Made by a program: the position numbers and the translations under genes. A model generated the notes under the pieces. That model was given only the letters and a program-made list of their open reading frames with translations. It was not told where the DNA came from and ran no database searches. Positions 9,971-21,435 of a stretch of 64,000 nucleotides of DNA are shown in pieces. Each line of letters begins with the position of its first letter. The stretch's first letter is position 1. The DNA lies in assembly GCA_914767885.1 (NCBI GenBank), contig CAJZBQ010000063.1, positions 670,001-734,000 on the forward strand, read 5' to 3'. The DNA is from Blepharisma stoltei (Eukaryota > Ciliophora > Heterotrichea > Heterotrichida > Blepharismidae).

Positions 9971-11502
9971 ATGGCTACGGAATATATACAAGGCCTGATT
10001 TCAAATGCTAACTTTTCATCAGAAATTATTGATACAATAAAAGATTCCATGGAAGGGTTTATGGGAAGCTTTACAGATCAAATAAATGCCAATCCCAAAT
10101 TATTAAGCGATATACGGCAAAGATTCAAAGCAAAGCAGCCTAAGCCTCCAGTTGAAGAGCCTCCTCATAAGCCTCCCGTTATAGACAAAGCAACCCGAGA
10201 TTTGCAGCTCTTACTTCATAAATTTCTCAAAAAATTTATTTTAAAAATTTATTTAATCACCAAATTACTCCAAAAAATATTTTTTTCAAAAAAATTGTCA
10301 GGGAGTTAGAACATCAGCTTAAAATTGATGTAAATAAAGAATTCACAAAAAAACTCAAAGAAGAACGCCTGGAGCGCGAACGCCGTATCAAAGAAAGAGA
10401 AGAAAAACAAACCAAAAAACTCCTCGACGAAATCGAAGAAAAGAATAAAGAACGTGAGGACTACTATTTACAGCAAGAGCTTGAAAAACAAAAAAGAATT
10501 GAAGAGCTTAAACAAAGAGCAGAAGAGCGCAAAAAAGACATAGAGACCCGAAAAGAAATCGGACAAAAAGAATATCAAAAAGTCGTCAGCAATAAGCCTC
10601 TATTTAAACAAATGGAAGACAAATTTAACCAACAAGTCCTAATGCCGGAGCTTGAAAAGAAAAAAGCTGAGCTCGCTAAAAAAAGAATGCTGTTTCAGCC
10701 TATTAACCCACAAGAAATATATGAGCATTCTAAGAAAATCAATGAAATAAGGAAAGAACAAGAGCAAAGACGTCAAAAAGAACTAGTCCAGCGTTCTTTA
10801 GAAGAACAGGTAAACTTTTTATCCCCAAATTTACAGTCACATTTTACAGAAGCCATTATGGAAGAAGAAAGAAGAAAACGAGAAGAAGCTGAAAAGGTAA
10901 AAGAAGACGTTATAAATAGAAAACTAAAAATGATGCAGTATGCTGATTTAGTCAAAGAGATGTTTCAGCCTAGCGTTGATAAAAGTAAACAAACTGAGCT
11001 TGAAGAAAGGATTGAAAAAATCAAGACAAAACCGAGAAAAATGGTAAATAAAACCAGCGTAAAAAGCTGGTCTGGGAGGGAATCAGGAAATGAAAATGAA
11101 GAAACTGGCTCAGAAGGGGCCATTTCTAAGCCGAAAAAATGGAAAAGAAAGCCACTAGATTTACCACCTGGGAAACCGCCTAAAAAAGAGTTTATTAAAA
11201 TTGACTATTTGGCAGAAATGAGGAAGGAAAAAGATGGCAAAGACCCATTGCCTTCAAGAGCTGTAAATTTAAACTGGGAACATGAGCTTGAAGACGAAAA
11301 TTTAACACCTGAAGAAAAAGCTAATAGAATTAGACATAAAGCAGAATTAATGGAAAAGAAAGCAAGGATACAGGAATTTAATATTGGGAAAATGAATATC
11401 CAAAACCATCAAGGCATTGAAGCAACTGAGCAGGTTAACGATATGATTATTGGGTCTATTAAAGCGAAACTTGCATTACTACAACAAGTTACTGGTAAAT
11501 AA
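9971..11502 (+). CDS. Long charged coiled-coil protein, 478 aa
   Basis: ATG at 9971. Exons 9971-10213 and 10309-11502 join in frame (LQLLEHQLKID). The N-terminal 60 residues are a folded-looking helical segment. Residues about 85-260 are almost continuous K/E/R-rich coiled coil (RERRIKEREEKQTKK, EEERRKREEAEK). Then comes a basic Pro-rich stretch (KRKPLDLPPGKPPKK) and a C-terminal helix. Such proteins are common in ciliate cytoskeleton; no specific family recognised. Confidence 0.75.
10214..10308. other. IES with TTA duplication (95 bp)
   Basis: Flanked by TTA at 10211-10213 and 10306-10308. The right end reads GGGAG just before TTA, like the CTCCC/GGGAG MITE family, so it may be a short internal-deletion copy. 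Removal restores frame. Confidence 0.75.
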
Positions 11503-11634
11503 TTTTAAGCTGAATAATTATTTTATCTTTTTCTTTGATGTCCTAATGCAAAATTATAAAGATTTGCTGATATAATGTATATTTTATTACATAAAAATGA
11601 ACTTTTTTCAAAAAAAAATATTTTTTTTCCATTA

Positions 11635-12195
11635 TTAACCAAAAAATGAATAATTATTTTTTTGTTCGGAAAGTATCAGTAGATTTTCAAGCAAATTTTC
11701 AGTAGGAACTAACTCAACTGTTATAAGCTCTTCGTTTTCTAGGTCTTGATGTGGATTTCTGTTTTCTTCTGAATCTGGATTAACTCGTATATAAACAAAT
11801 CTTGTACTTTCTGTGCTTTTTCAAGGGTCAAGATTGATAACTGGCCCTATATGAATTATGTCTTCTTCGTGCGCCGTATATCCAGTCTCTTCTTTAAGCT
11901 CTCTTAGGGCAGTGATTGCAGCTGAAGAATCACTCGAGTCTACAAGGCCTGATGGGAATTCAAGCACGTATCTGTCTACAGGGACTCGGTAGCAAGCAAT
12001 CAAAATTAATTTGTTTATGTCATTTTCCATTATGGTAGCCAAAACATCGACACAGTCGAAATTTAGATTTGGGTTGGATATATTTCTGGACACATAATAT
12101 CAAATAGTCTCTTTGCTGTTTCTTTTTCGAATCTTTACTTCATGCATTTTGATTCACCTGCCTTGATGCACGATTTCAGCTTCTCTTGATATCAT
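11635..12195 (-). CDS. Nudix hydrolase, ADP-sugar pyrophosphatase type (NUDT5-like)
   Basis: A 186-aa protein when two UGA codons are read as Trp (HQGRW near residue 14 and NLDPW after the Nudix box). The Nudix box is near residues 90-113: GLVDSSDSS followed by ALRELKEETGY, which keeps the REUxEExGU metal-binding core; the upstream Glu of GX5E is replaced (S or D). YVLEFPSG precedes it as in ADP-ribose pyrophosphatases. Expected to hydrolyse ADP-ribose or similar nucleoside diphosphate sugars in the cytosol. Start chosen as the first ATG in frame. Confidence 0.85.
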
Positions 12196-12374
12196 TTTTT
12201 ATATTAATATTTTGCCTTTACTTCCATGGGTTTACAATTTATTTCATGCATTTCGTTAATTCTATACAAAAAATACACTTTATTTACGATTTTGAGCGTA
12301 AATTGAACTCTATATTTATACAGAAATCCCTTAATATCACAGCATAATCTTAAATGAAAGCTAAGTTAGTTAGA

Positions 12375-13983
<1,609 letters not shown>

Positions 13984-14007
13984 TTATTATTAGCCACGAT
14001 TAAAATT

Positions 14008-14296
14008 TAAGTTTAACAAATTACTCTGGTAAATTGCCTTTAGTCTTCTTTTACTTAAGGGTCCAGCTACATTAGCAGCTCTGAATAACTGTAGGTGGGC
14101 CGGCCTAACCATCAAACTGTTAAAGTTATAAAGCCCGTTAAGACTTCTCTAGTCACTGCCAGCCTCAGCACCGACCTCCTCTCTTCAAGCTGAAACTTTC
14201 AAAAACCTTGACTCGTCTCACTAAGCTCGGATGACAGGACCCGGACCTATTTAACAAGATTTCGGACCTATCTCTAACTGTCATTTTTAATATTTG
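14008..14296 (-). mobile_element. Retroposon-like insert upstream of GAPDH
   Basis: Flanked by ACGATTAAAATT at 13996-14007 and 14297-14308. On the minus strand it starts with an AAAATGACAG-type head similar to the copy in the GAPDH IES. GC-rich and non-coding. It sits only about 15 bp before the GAPDH start codon, so it must be eliminated or lie within the promoter. Confidence 0.65.
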
Positions 14297-14308
14297 ACGA
14301 TTAAAATT

Positions 14309-15196
14309 AACACTAATGTGGGTTAATATGAAAAGATATTGCAAAAAGGATGATAGATATTATTGGAGGAGGAAAGGAGAAAGATATTTTGGGGAAGGCT
14401 GATGGAAGGATGGGATTTTGGGGTTTTAAGGGAAATTAAGAGGGATTTCTGTGACAGGAAAATTGGCAGGGAAAACAGGGAAGTTTGAGGATTTTGAGGG
14501 GATGGAGAGATATTAGAATTCTAATTTTCTGCTAGAAATAAGGTATTGTTTATAATCGGATTTTGGGTATTTTTTAATTAAATTTTGTTTAATTAATAGT
14601 TTTTTGATATAAATTAGGGTTTTAATTAAATTATTCCTAATTAATATTTTTTGAATATAATTAAGGGAGATGTAAAGAAATTTTTATAAGAGAAATTACT
14701 CAATTACAAGGAAATTGCATACATTTTTATTCTGAGAGATCAGATTCTGTAAAGATGGTCGCGACCAGCATTTAAGATTATTTCAATATTCCAAAAAAAT
14801 TTATTTTTATAATTATTTATTAAAATTTAATTATTTTAATAAATCCTTCTTTAAATCGCATAATGCATAATGCTTTATCTTAAAGTGAGCTTTATTTTAA
14901 AAATAAAATAATTAAGCATTTATGCTTATTTATGCTAAAGTAAAGCCAAAAAACTCATTATTTATTTATAGATACTTCCCTAATTTATCTTTAAGTTAAT
15001 ATTTTAACATATTTTTGAATTTCACACACTGAATTTATCATTAATTTCATAAAAGACTATAAAGATTATTGAATTAATTAAAAGCTTCACGGTGATAATC
15101 ATTGGTAATTCATATTATAGTTAATTAAGTTGTATTAATTGAATGCTTATTCTAAATTGCCTAATTTAAATTAATACAAAGGTGATGTCTTGCAAT
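14309..15196. other. AT-rich intergenic region, no gene seen
   Basis: A purine-rich (GGA/GAA) stretch at 14345-14510 is followed by very AT-rich DNA. No supported coding frame or repeat family. Confidence 0.5.
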
Positions 15197-15560
15197 TTAT
15201 ATAAAATCTCTGATAATTTTCTCTCCTCTATCTAGTTTAACTCCAAACTGCTTATAAATAAAATTGCATACCTTCTTATTCCTAGCATTTTTTACAATTT
15301 TTAGCATATTTGAATTCCTTTTATCCTGCTGTGTCAAATGCACCCCATTTATTACCAAATATTCAATAACTCTTAAAGCCCAAGGTTTGACTATCTTATC
15401 AGCAAATTTCTTCTTTATCTCAATTTCATGCAGCAGCTTCTGTCAGGATTTTCAAATTTAGCTTGATGGCTAGCGCGACTGTGATTTCCCCAAATTTATA
15501 TTGAATAATTGCATCAATTCCTAACAAAAGACATATTTTATTTTTAAAAAATTAGAAGTA
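15197..15560 (-). pseudogene. Gene remnant, frameshifted
   Basis: Minus-strand frame GIDAIIQYKFGEITVALAIK continues after a frame change into KLLHEIEIKKKFADKIVKP, then QFGVKLDRGEKIIRDFI and TAA (15197-15199). Codon pattern looks protein-coding and upstream DNA at 15560-15660 is IES-like. Not recognised; either a decayed gene or one with IESs whose joins could not be fixed. Confidence 0.4.
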
Positions 15561-16054
15561 TTTAGGTAAAAAAGGATATTTAAATGCTTTCTCATATTTT
15601 GAAATAAGTATTTGTAAGAAATAAAATTAACCTGAGTTGAAGATTGAGTCAAGTAGCTACTGATAAAGACTAGAAGAGATTCAAATAAATGGCAAAGAAA
15701 TAATTTTTAGTCAATAGAAGTTATTTAATTTAACTGGCTGATATTATTACCACTCAAAATCTTATATTTTATTGAATTACTGTAGTAATTTATTTTATTT
15801 ATGCTGAGAAGATTCCTAGAATAAAACCAAAATTCTAATTAAATTACTAAAGCTATAATACTTTATTCTAGAAAACCGCAAATTTTAATAAAGTCTATTA
15901 AATCGCATTAAAAATTACTAGAACCTCTCTCACTATTTCGCCTCAATATGCCTAGCAGCAATTCCAATAAAAAATCCTAAATTTCTATTTCTTCATATTT
16001 CAAAATCCATTCTGAAAACCTAATTTTCATTTCATTATCATATAATAAAAAGGG

Positions 16055-17380
16055 ATGGAGGACTTAACTTATAAAGCCAAGCTCGCAGAACAGGCTGAGA
16101 GATACGACGACATGATTAACATCATGAAAAACGTTATCCGCCAGGCCACTGAACTCAATGTTGACCAAAGAAACCTCCTCAGCGTCGGCTATAAAAATAT
16201 TGTAGGTGTTCGAAGAACTGCATGGCGAACCATCTCTGCACTGGAGGCCAAAGAAGAATCGCGCTCAAACGCAAAAAGAGTAGAACTAGCCCGCGCTTAT
16301 CGTCTGAAAATCGAAGAAGAACTCAACAGAGTTTGCCAGGAAATTCTTGACCTAATCACTGAAATTCTCACTCCCCCCATCCTTGATCGAACGATTGACT
16401 GTAAAAATTCCTAAAAATTGGAAATTAACCCCCATCCTTGATCGAACGATTTTCATATCATGCAAATTTTTATATATATAGAAATATATTATTTATCAAA
16501 AGCTTGGGAAGATGTACCTAATGAAGTTGTTTTCAGAGCTTTGAGACGACAGAAAGCTGCGGAATCAACCATCCGAAGTGATTTAGCCATCAACCTAGGC
16601 TTAAAAACTTAATAATCTAAAAAATAGAGATTCTTTAAAATTTAAAAAAAAAATATAATTCAGTAAGGAACAAATTAAAATTTGTATAGTTTAAAAGAGT
16701 AACTAATAAATCAAAATATTAAAAATTGATATTTTATGAAATTAATTCAATTTTTTTGCTTTATAAATAATTATTAAATACTCTTAACCCTTTTATTTAA
16801 AAGTAAATAAAAAAATATATATATATATATATATAATTTTATTTTATATATAAATTTTTTTTTCCCGAAAAAATTTTTTTTTAACCCCCATCCTTGATCG
16901 AACGATGGTGAGTCGTTCGATCAAGGATGGAGGGGGGGAGTCAGTAAAAAGGTAAATTCTAATGAATCTAGAGTGTTCTTTTTGAAGATGCAAGGAGACT
17001 ATTACAGGTACATGGCAGAATATCAGACCTCAGAAGTAAATAAAGCAAGATATGGAAATGTTGCCGCCGAAAATGCAGCAAGGGTATATCAGGAAGCTAC
17101 AGACCTGGCAAGCACTGAGCTCCCACCTACCCACCCAATTAGATTAGGCCTAGCTTTGAATTACTCAGTATTTTTTTATGAAGTAAAAGAGCAGCCTAGT
17201 GAAGCTTGCAATATGGCAAGAAACGCCTTTGATCAAGCTATTGCAGAGCTTGATAACTTAGACGAAGACCAATACAAGGACAGCACCACCATTATGCAGC
17301 TGATCAGAGATAATTTGACACTTTGGACGTCAGAAATGCAGGAAGAGCCAAAAGACTCAGCTCAAGTAGAAGATCTTTAA
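16055..17380 (+). CDS. 14-3-3 protein, interrupted by a TCA-flanked MITE
   Basis: Exons 16055-16370 and 16944-17380 give 250 aa. Family marks are [59 protein letters not shown] and DNLTLWTSE, covering all nine helices. Joining at TCA yields [16 protein letters not shown], exactly the family spacing between helices 4 and 5. Phosphoserine/threonine-binding adaptor in cytosol and nucleus. The acidic tail is short. The gene is untranslatable in the germline form. Confidence 0.96.
16371..16940. mobile_element. MITE in the 14-3-3 gene (second sequence family, 570 bp)
   Basis: Terminal inverted repeat CTCCCCCCATCCTTGATCG, matched by its reverse complement ending GGGGGGGAG at 16940. The right end is a hairpin (16884-16940) and the left repeats the CATCCTTGATCGAACGAT unit at 16378 and 16432. 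TCA lies at 16368-16370 and 16941-16943. A piece of the same family is at 30045-30085. Confidence 0.9.
16496..16612 (+). pseudogene. Short coding remnant inside the MITE
   Basis: Thirty-eight codons ending [23 protein letters not shown], then [18 protein letters not shown]. It is GC-richer than the flanking MITE and is not 14-3-3 sequence. The aW-x-x-V pattern followed by a helix is like the C-terminal tail after the DDE domain of pogo/Tigger-type transposases. If so, the MITE is a deletion derivative that kept the 3' end of a transposase. Inference only. Confidence 0.35.
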
Positions 17381-17625
17381 GAAATTTAATAGAGGATTTT
17401 AAATGGAATCTAGAAATTTAATTTTGAGGGATGTTTATGAGGAAAGATATATCTTTTTATATTTCAGTTAAAATATATTTAGAGTTTAATATTTTTCTCA
17501 ATAAAAAATCCAATTAAAGTTTGATTCATCTTTAATGAATAATTTTAGATAGTGTGCTATGATGAATAATCCTTTATAACTATGAAAATAATAAGAATAA
17601 GAGATCTTAAGTATAGAAAAAAGCA

Positions 17626-18066
17626 TATACATAAAATGGGGGACGGCGACCGACCCACCCTCTCAGTGGTGGTTACCCATGTATATCCGGGCATGGTTTT
17701 TGGAGCCAGGAGTTAGCCCAACAACGTCTGGGACCTCGAGGCGAGAGGCCTAAGCGCAAAAGCCGCTGTTTTTGTGACCAAACCCATGGGCAGTTACTCG
17801 TGACTTCTTTTTGCCAGCAGCGCTCAGCCCAGTGGGCAGATCTGGCGGACGACGCGGCAGTGTTGGCGTAAACTTAGGCGACGATCCAAGTGGAAATGGA
17901 GGCGGTCAGCAAAGCCGGTATGAGACGGCCCTTGACAATGCCTCTACCGAGAAACCGGGGGTTTCGGCCGGGCTTGGTGAACGCTCTGCCACCATACGGG
18001 AAACCGTAGAATGCTTCCTCGGACGTAGTGGGGACCTTAAATACCTAGCGTTAATCTAATCTAATC
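17626..18066 (+). mobile_element. SINE-like retroposon with 18-bp target duplication
   Basis: Very GC-rich block in AT-rich DNA, flanked by the perfect repeat TAAGTATAGAAAAAAGCA (17608-17625 and 18067-18084). The head is TATACATAAAATGGGGGACG; the 3' end is a tandem TAATC repeat (GTTAATCTAATCTAATC). It has the marks of LINE-mediated retroposition. An open frame of 82 codons at 17811 is a by-product of GC content. It lies between 14-3-3 and the gene at 18341. Confidence 0.8.
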
Positions 18067-18340
18067 TAAGTATAGAAAAAAGCAATTTCTATTATAAATA
18101 TTATAAATCTTAAATAAAATCAAATGAAGATAATTATGAAAAACTTTGTAAATAAATTTAATATTGGTAGAATAATAAAAAATAACCAATTCTAGTGCTT
18201 TTTTTGAGAGCACAAATTCTTAATTAAAAAATATCCAGTTATAATCGCATTACAAGCATTAAAAATAGGATACTGATATATCGAAAATGGATGATTTATA
18301 TGGATAAATTCAAAAAAATTCTGGCAGCTAACATAAATAA

Positions 18341-18600
18341 ATGGGTTTGTGTTTTCCTAAATCAACGACTCTGCGAAACGCAGAAGCCGTCGAAATAAAG
18401 CAGTCATGCAAATTTTCATATAAGGCAGAGCAAAATATATGAAAATCCAAAGCATTAAATGCTCCGAAACTTACTCTTGATAGTAATAGACTATATAAGA
18501 GAAGGCTACTGCAAATGGAAAGAAATGCACAAGCTTTATATATAGCTTGTGATAACTCAACGATTAATTCAACTTCCACGCAGATCGGAGAAGCAAATTA
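18341..18600 (+). CDS. Small protein, 86 aa, with possible N-terminal acylation signal
   Basis: An ATG-to-TAA frame needing one UGA=Trp (QNIWKSK), so it is missed with the standard code. It starts MGLCFPKST, compatible with N-myristoylation at Gly2 and palmitoylation at Cys4. The body is basic and helical (LYKRRLLQMERNAQALY). Codon pattern is coding-like and clearly distinct from flanking AT-rich DNA. No family recognised. Confidence 0.6.
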
Positions 18601-19319
18601 AGGAAAATGACATGCTAATAATTAATAGTATTTTTTATGTAACATAACAGAATACCCCCATTAAATGCAAAATAAAGGTGAAATGGCGCTTTATGTCACA
18701 TACAATGTTTTTAAAAATATATATATACTGTCTTGTTCTTTTTATAAGATGGCAGCATACGTGAGGAATGAAATTCCACATTTGGAATCATTCAAATATG
18801 CATGCTCAACATGTGGAATTCGATTCCACACGTGGACTGCTCTCCTATAAAAAGGTGAGGTATCATAGTTAATTAGATGCATGTTAGTGATCAATTCTGC
18901 TGCCTCCATTTACAATATATTTTGTTAAAAATCCTTAAAAATGGCAACTTTAACAATTTTCTTAATTCACAAAAAAATTAAGGTTTAATTTCACAACTCA
19001 AATTGCCAAAAGGCTATAAAATTTATTTGCCTCCCCATTTGTTAGTGAGCAAATAAATTTTCGCATATAAATGGGGTTTAAAATTAATTATATAAAAAAT
19101 TGTTTTATGGATTTAAAAAATTTGAATATATTTTAAATTTGAAAATCTGATTTTTTTATAAATTTAATATTAATTGTTAGAGAATTCATAATTTTATTAA
19201 TAAATGTCGTAAAAAAAAAATATATTTTATTATTTATAGATAATCAATGGGGTAATTTATAACAAGATAAGGATTTTTCTAATTGTTTTAATCGCTAGAA
19301 GAAGTGGGAGAATTAGTAG
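18601..19319. other. Intergenic DNA with palindromic motifs
   Basis: It contains nested palindromes around TTCCACA..TGTGGAA (18770-18835), including TTCCACACGTGGA, which recurs inside the palindromic IES at 23370-23470. At 19025-19075 a MITE-end fragment (CCCCATTTGTTAGTGAGCAAA) is seen. No gene. Confidence 0.5.
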
Positions 19320-19975
19320 TTAGGCACTTTTAAAAAGGAGAATTCCAATTGGGCCTATATAAAAATAAATATAATTTCGCGCCTCAAATGTCACATGAGC
19401 TCCGAAGTGTCTTCCCACAATGCAATGCCAGTGTGGCTGATACCTATCTTCAAATATTTTCTTAATATGCGAAGCAATTTCTTTTTCCGTGCTTTTACCT
19501 GAAATTGCATTAATTGCTGTTTCTATAGCAAAATCTTTCATTTCCGGCTCCATTTCATCAATCTTAACAACAGCACTTAGATTTCCTAACTCGCCCCCCC
19601 TCCGTTAGTGAACAAAAAAATTTTGTTCACTCACGGAGGGGGGTTAATTTTTTTTTTTTAAAAAAAATTTATATATAAATTTTATAAAAAATAATTTTTT
19701 TCGAAATTTAAAAAAATCCTAATTCGTAAAAATTGGAAAGCAAATATTAATTTAATTTATAAAATTTATGTTTCAAAAAGCAATTCGTTCAAAATTAAAT
19801 AGAATTAGCTCTAGATTTCATTATACTAATTATCATTTATATATCAAAAATTTTTTCCATAAAAATTTTTCTATTAAAAAAATTTTTGTTCACTCACGGA
19901 GGGTGGGTTTTTGGTCAAAAAATAGCGATTTTTCTAATGGTTTTTTTCACTCACGGAGGGGGGGAGTAAGCTCAT
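19320..19975 (-). CDS. DYNLL: Dynein light chain LC8 (DYNLL), interrupted by a MITE
   Basis: After removing 19590-19969 plus one TAA copy as duplicate, 91 aa remain beginning MSLGNLSAVVKIDEMEP. Diagnostic LC8 sequence follows: HIKKIFEDRYQPHWHCIVGR, then HFGAHVTFE and IYFYIGPIGILLFKSA. Length matches the family (89). It dimerises and binds the dynein intermediate chain and many other partners, in axonemes and cytoplasm. Only six nucleotides of coding sequence lie upstream of the MITE. Its start is 62 bp from the start of the divergent kelch-like gene. Confidence 0.95.
19590..19966 (-). mobile_element. MITE in LC8, CTCCC/GGGAG family, full length
   Basis: Hairpin end on the left (CCCCCCCTCCGTTAGTGAAC folding with GTTCACTCACGGAGGGGGG), paired-motif end on the right (CACTCACGGAGGGTGGG and CTCACGGAGGGGGGGAG). 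Flanked by TAA at 19587-19589 and 19967-19969. About 377 bp; excision of one repeat plus element restores the LC8 frame. Confidence 0.9.
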
Positions 19976-20037
19976 TTTTATTTATTCTTATAGCTGTCCA
20001 ATAATTTTTCAAAAATTATTAAAAATACATATAAATT
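19976..20037. promoter_or_regulatory. Short divergent intergenic region
   Basis: Only 62 bp separate the two start codons (LC8 and kelch-like gene). A shared or overlapping core promoter is implied; no motif is identified. Confidence 0.4.
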
Positions 20038-20954
20038 ATGAATTATTTAGATGAAAATCTAGAAAACCTGGACACTTGTCCAGTGATATTAAGATTTCAA
20101 GAAAGAACCACCAAAATCATAATCACAAACTTACAAACTTTTTCCTCAAAAGAGCACAAATTAGAAATCCCTGAAGCAATGGGAATTTGGAGCGCAATGT
20201 GCTTAATTCCTGGGAATTCTCATTTTTGCTACGGAAATTATTATAATAAAGCATGCACAGGGACAGCTTTTATCATTTCTGAAAATAAAAAAATTAGGAG
20301 GATTCCGTCAGGGTTTCCTTGCAATGGTGCAGGGACTATTTATTTCCAAGGGAGTGTGTATTCTTTTGGAGGGTATAATATGATGCCTTTAAGAATTGTT
20401 CAGATATTTAGCTTGGCAGAAAATAGATGAAGATTGGCAGCGCCGTTGCCGAGTCCTCCTGAATCTTTGGCTTGTGCAGTTTTCAGATATGTGATTTTGC
20501 TGTCTGGGGATAATTTTAGCACTGTTTATCTTTATGATCCTTTTATTGACTGCTATTCAGATCTCCAGCTCTCTCTGAACTCATTTGTGCCGAAAATGGT
20601 TATTGCTGCAGGTGAAAGAGCTTATGTAATTGATGGAAAAATAATCTGATTTCTGATTTTTAAAAAAGAATCTTCAAATTCTCTTCATAAATTTTATAGA
20701 AAATAGAATTTTTGCCATTTGTAGAAGCCGGGATATTAACTTAATAGAAAATATATGAAAGTGAAATCAATAATCCATATAAATGGGAAGAAATAGGAGA
20801 TATAATGCTTTCTTGGAACTCTTTACTGTCTTATAAAGTCAGATGAAAAAATGCTGTTTATTTTCATCATCGATATCAGCTATATGAATTTGATTTAACA
20901 CAGAAAACACTAAAAAGGATAAAACATGATGTAAGATTCAGAGAAGAAGTTTAG
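20038..20954 (+). CDS. Kelch-repeat-like beta-propeller protein, 285 aa
   Basis: Exons 20038-20696 and 20756-20954, with UGA=Trp at RWRLAAP, GKIIWF and KVRWKN. Kelch-type blades are visible: SVYSFGGYNMMPL followed by AENRWRLAAPLPSP, and a further YVIDGKIIW. The Gly-Gly of a classical kelch motif is present in the first and weak in the others. Likely a protein-interaction scaffold; no F-box or BTB domain. Ends TAG. Confidence 0.7.
20697..20755. other. IES in kelch-like gene (59 bp)
   Basis: TA-bounded and contains in-frame TAG. Removal gives LHKFYESEINN in frame. The repeat TAGAAAATA flanks it. Confidence 0.7.
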
Positions 20955-21435
20955 AGATATAAAAAAAATAGATTTTATTTCATATTAAAATTAAACTAAA
21001 TAAAATATATTGGGAAATAATTTTTGGTATTAACTATAGCATTTAAAAAATGCTGATGCAAAAGAAAATATTAAAATGCTATTAATAAAATGAAGATTTA
21101 TTATGCTTTCTTTGAGTAGCAGAACATAATTTGTGATAAAATTTATTGAGATTCAAATTGAGGGTAAGTCTTATTAAAAGAAAATATGATTGTAATTTCC
21201 TATTGATAGCTTGCGTATATGTGTTTCATCAGGATAATTACAAGAGTTTTTTTTACGCAAGATATTGGATTTCATATCTTTTTATAAAGAAAACTGAAAA
21301 ATTGAGTATCTATTTATTAAATTTATAAAATACACATATGAATATATTGCTAAAATATAATCCTAATATATAAAATTTAAATAAAAATAATAGTAAATTT
21401 GACCACATTAATATATATTTATTATATATAAAATA
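20955..21435. other. AT-rich intergenic region, nothing recognised
   Basis: Over 75% A/T by eye; short open stretches lack coding character. Confidence 0.5.

Noticed and set aside
17811-18059. 82-codon Gly/Ser-rich frame
   Set aside because: It lies inside the GC-rich retroposon between target duplications; long frames are expected there by composition.
21146-21328. 60-codon frame before the WD40-channel gene
   Set aside because: AT-rich, no coding bias or context.
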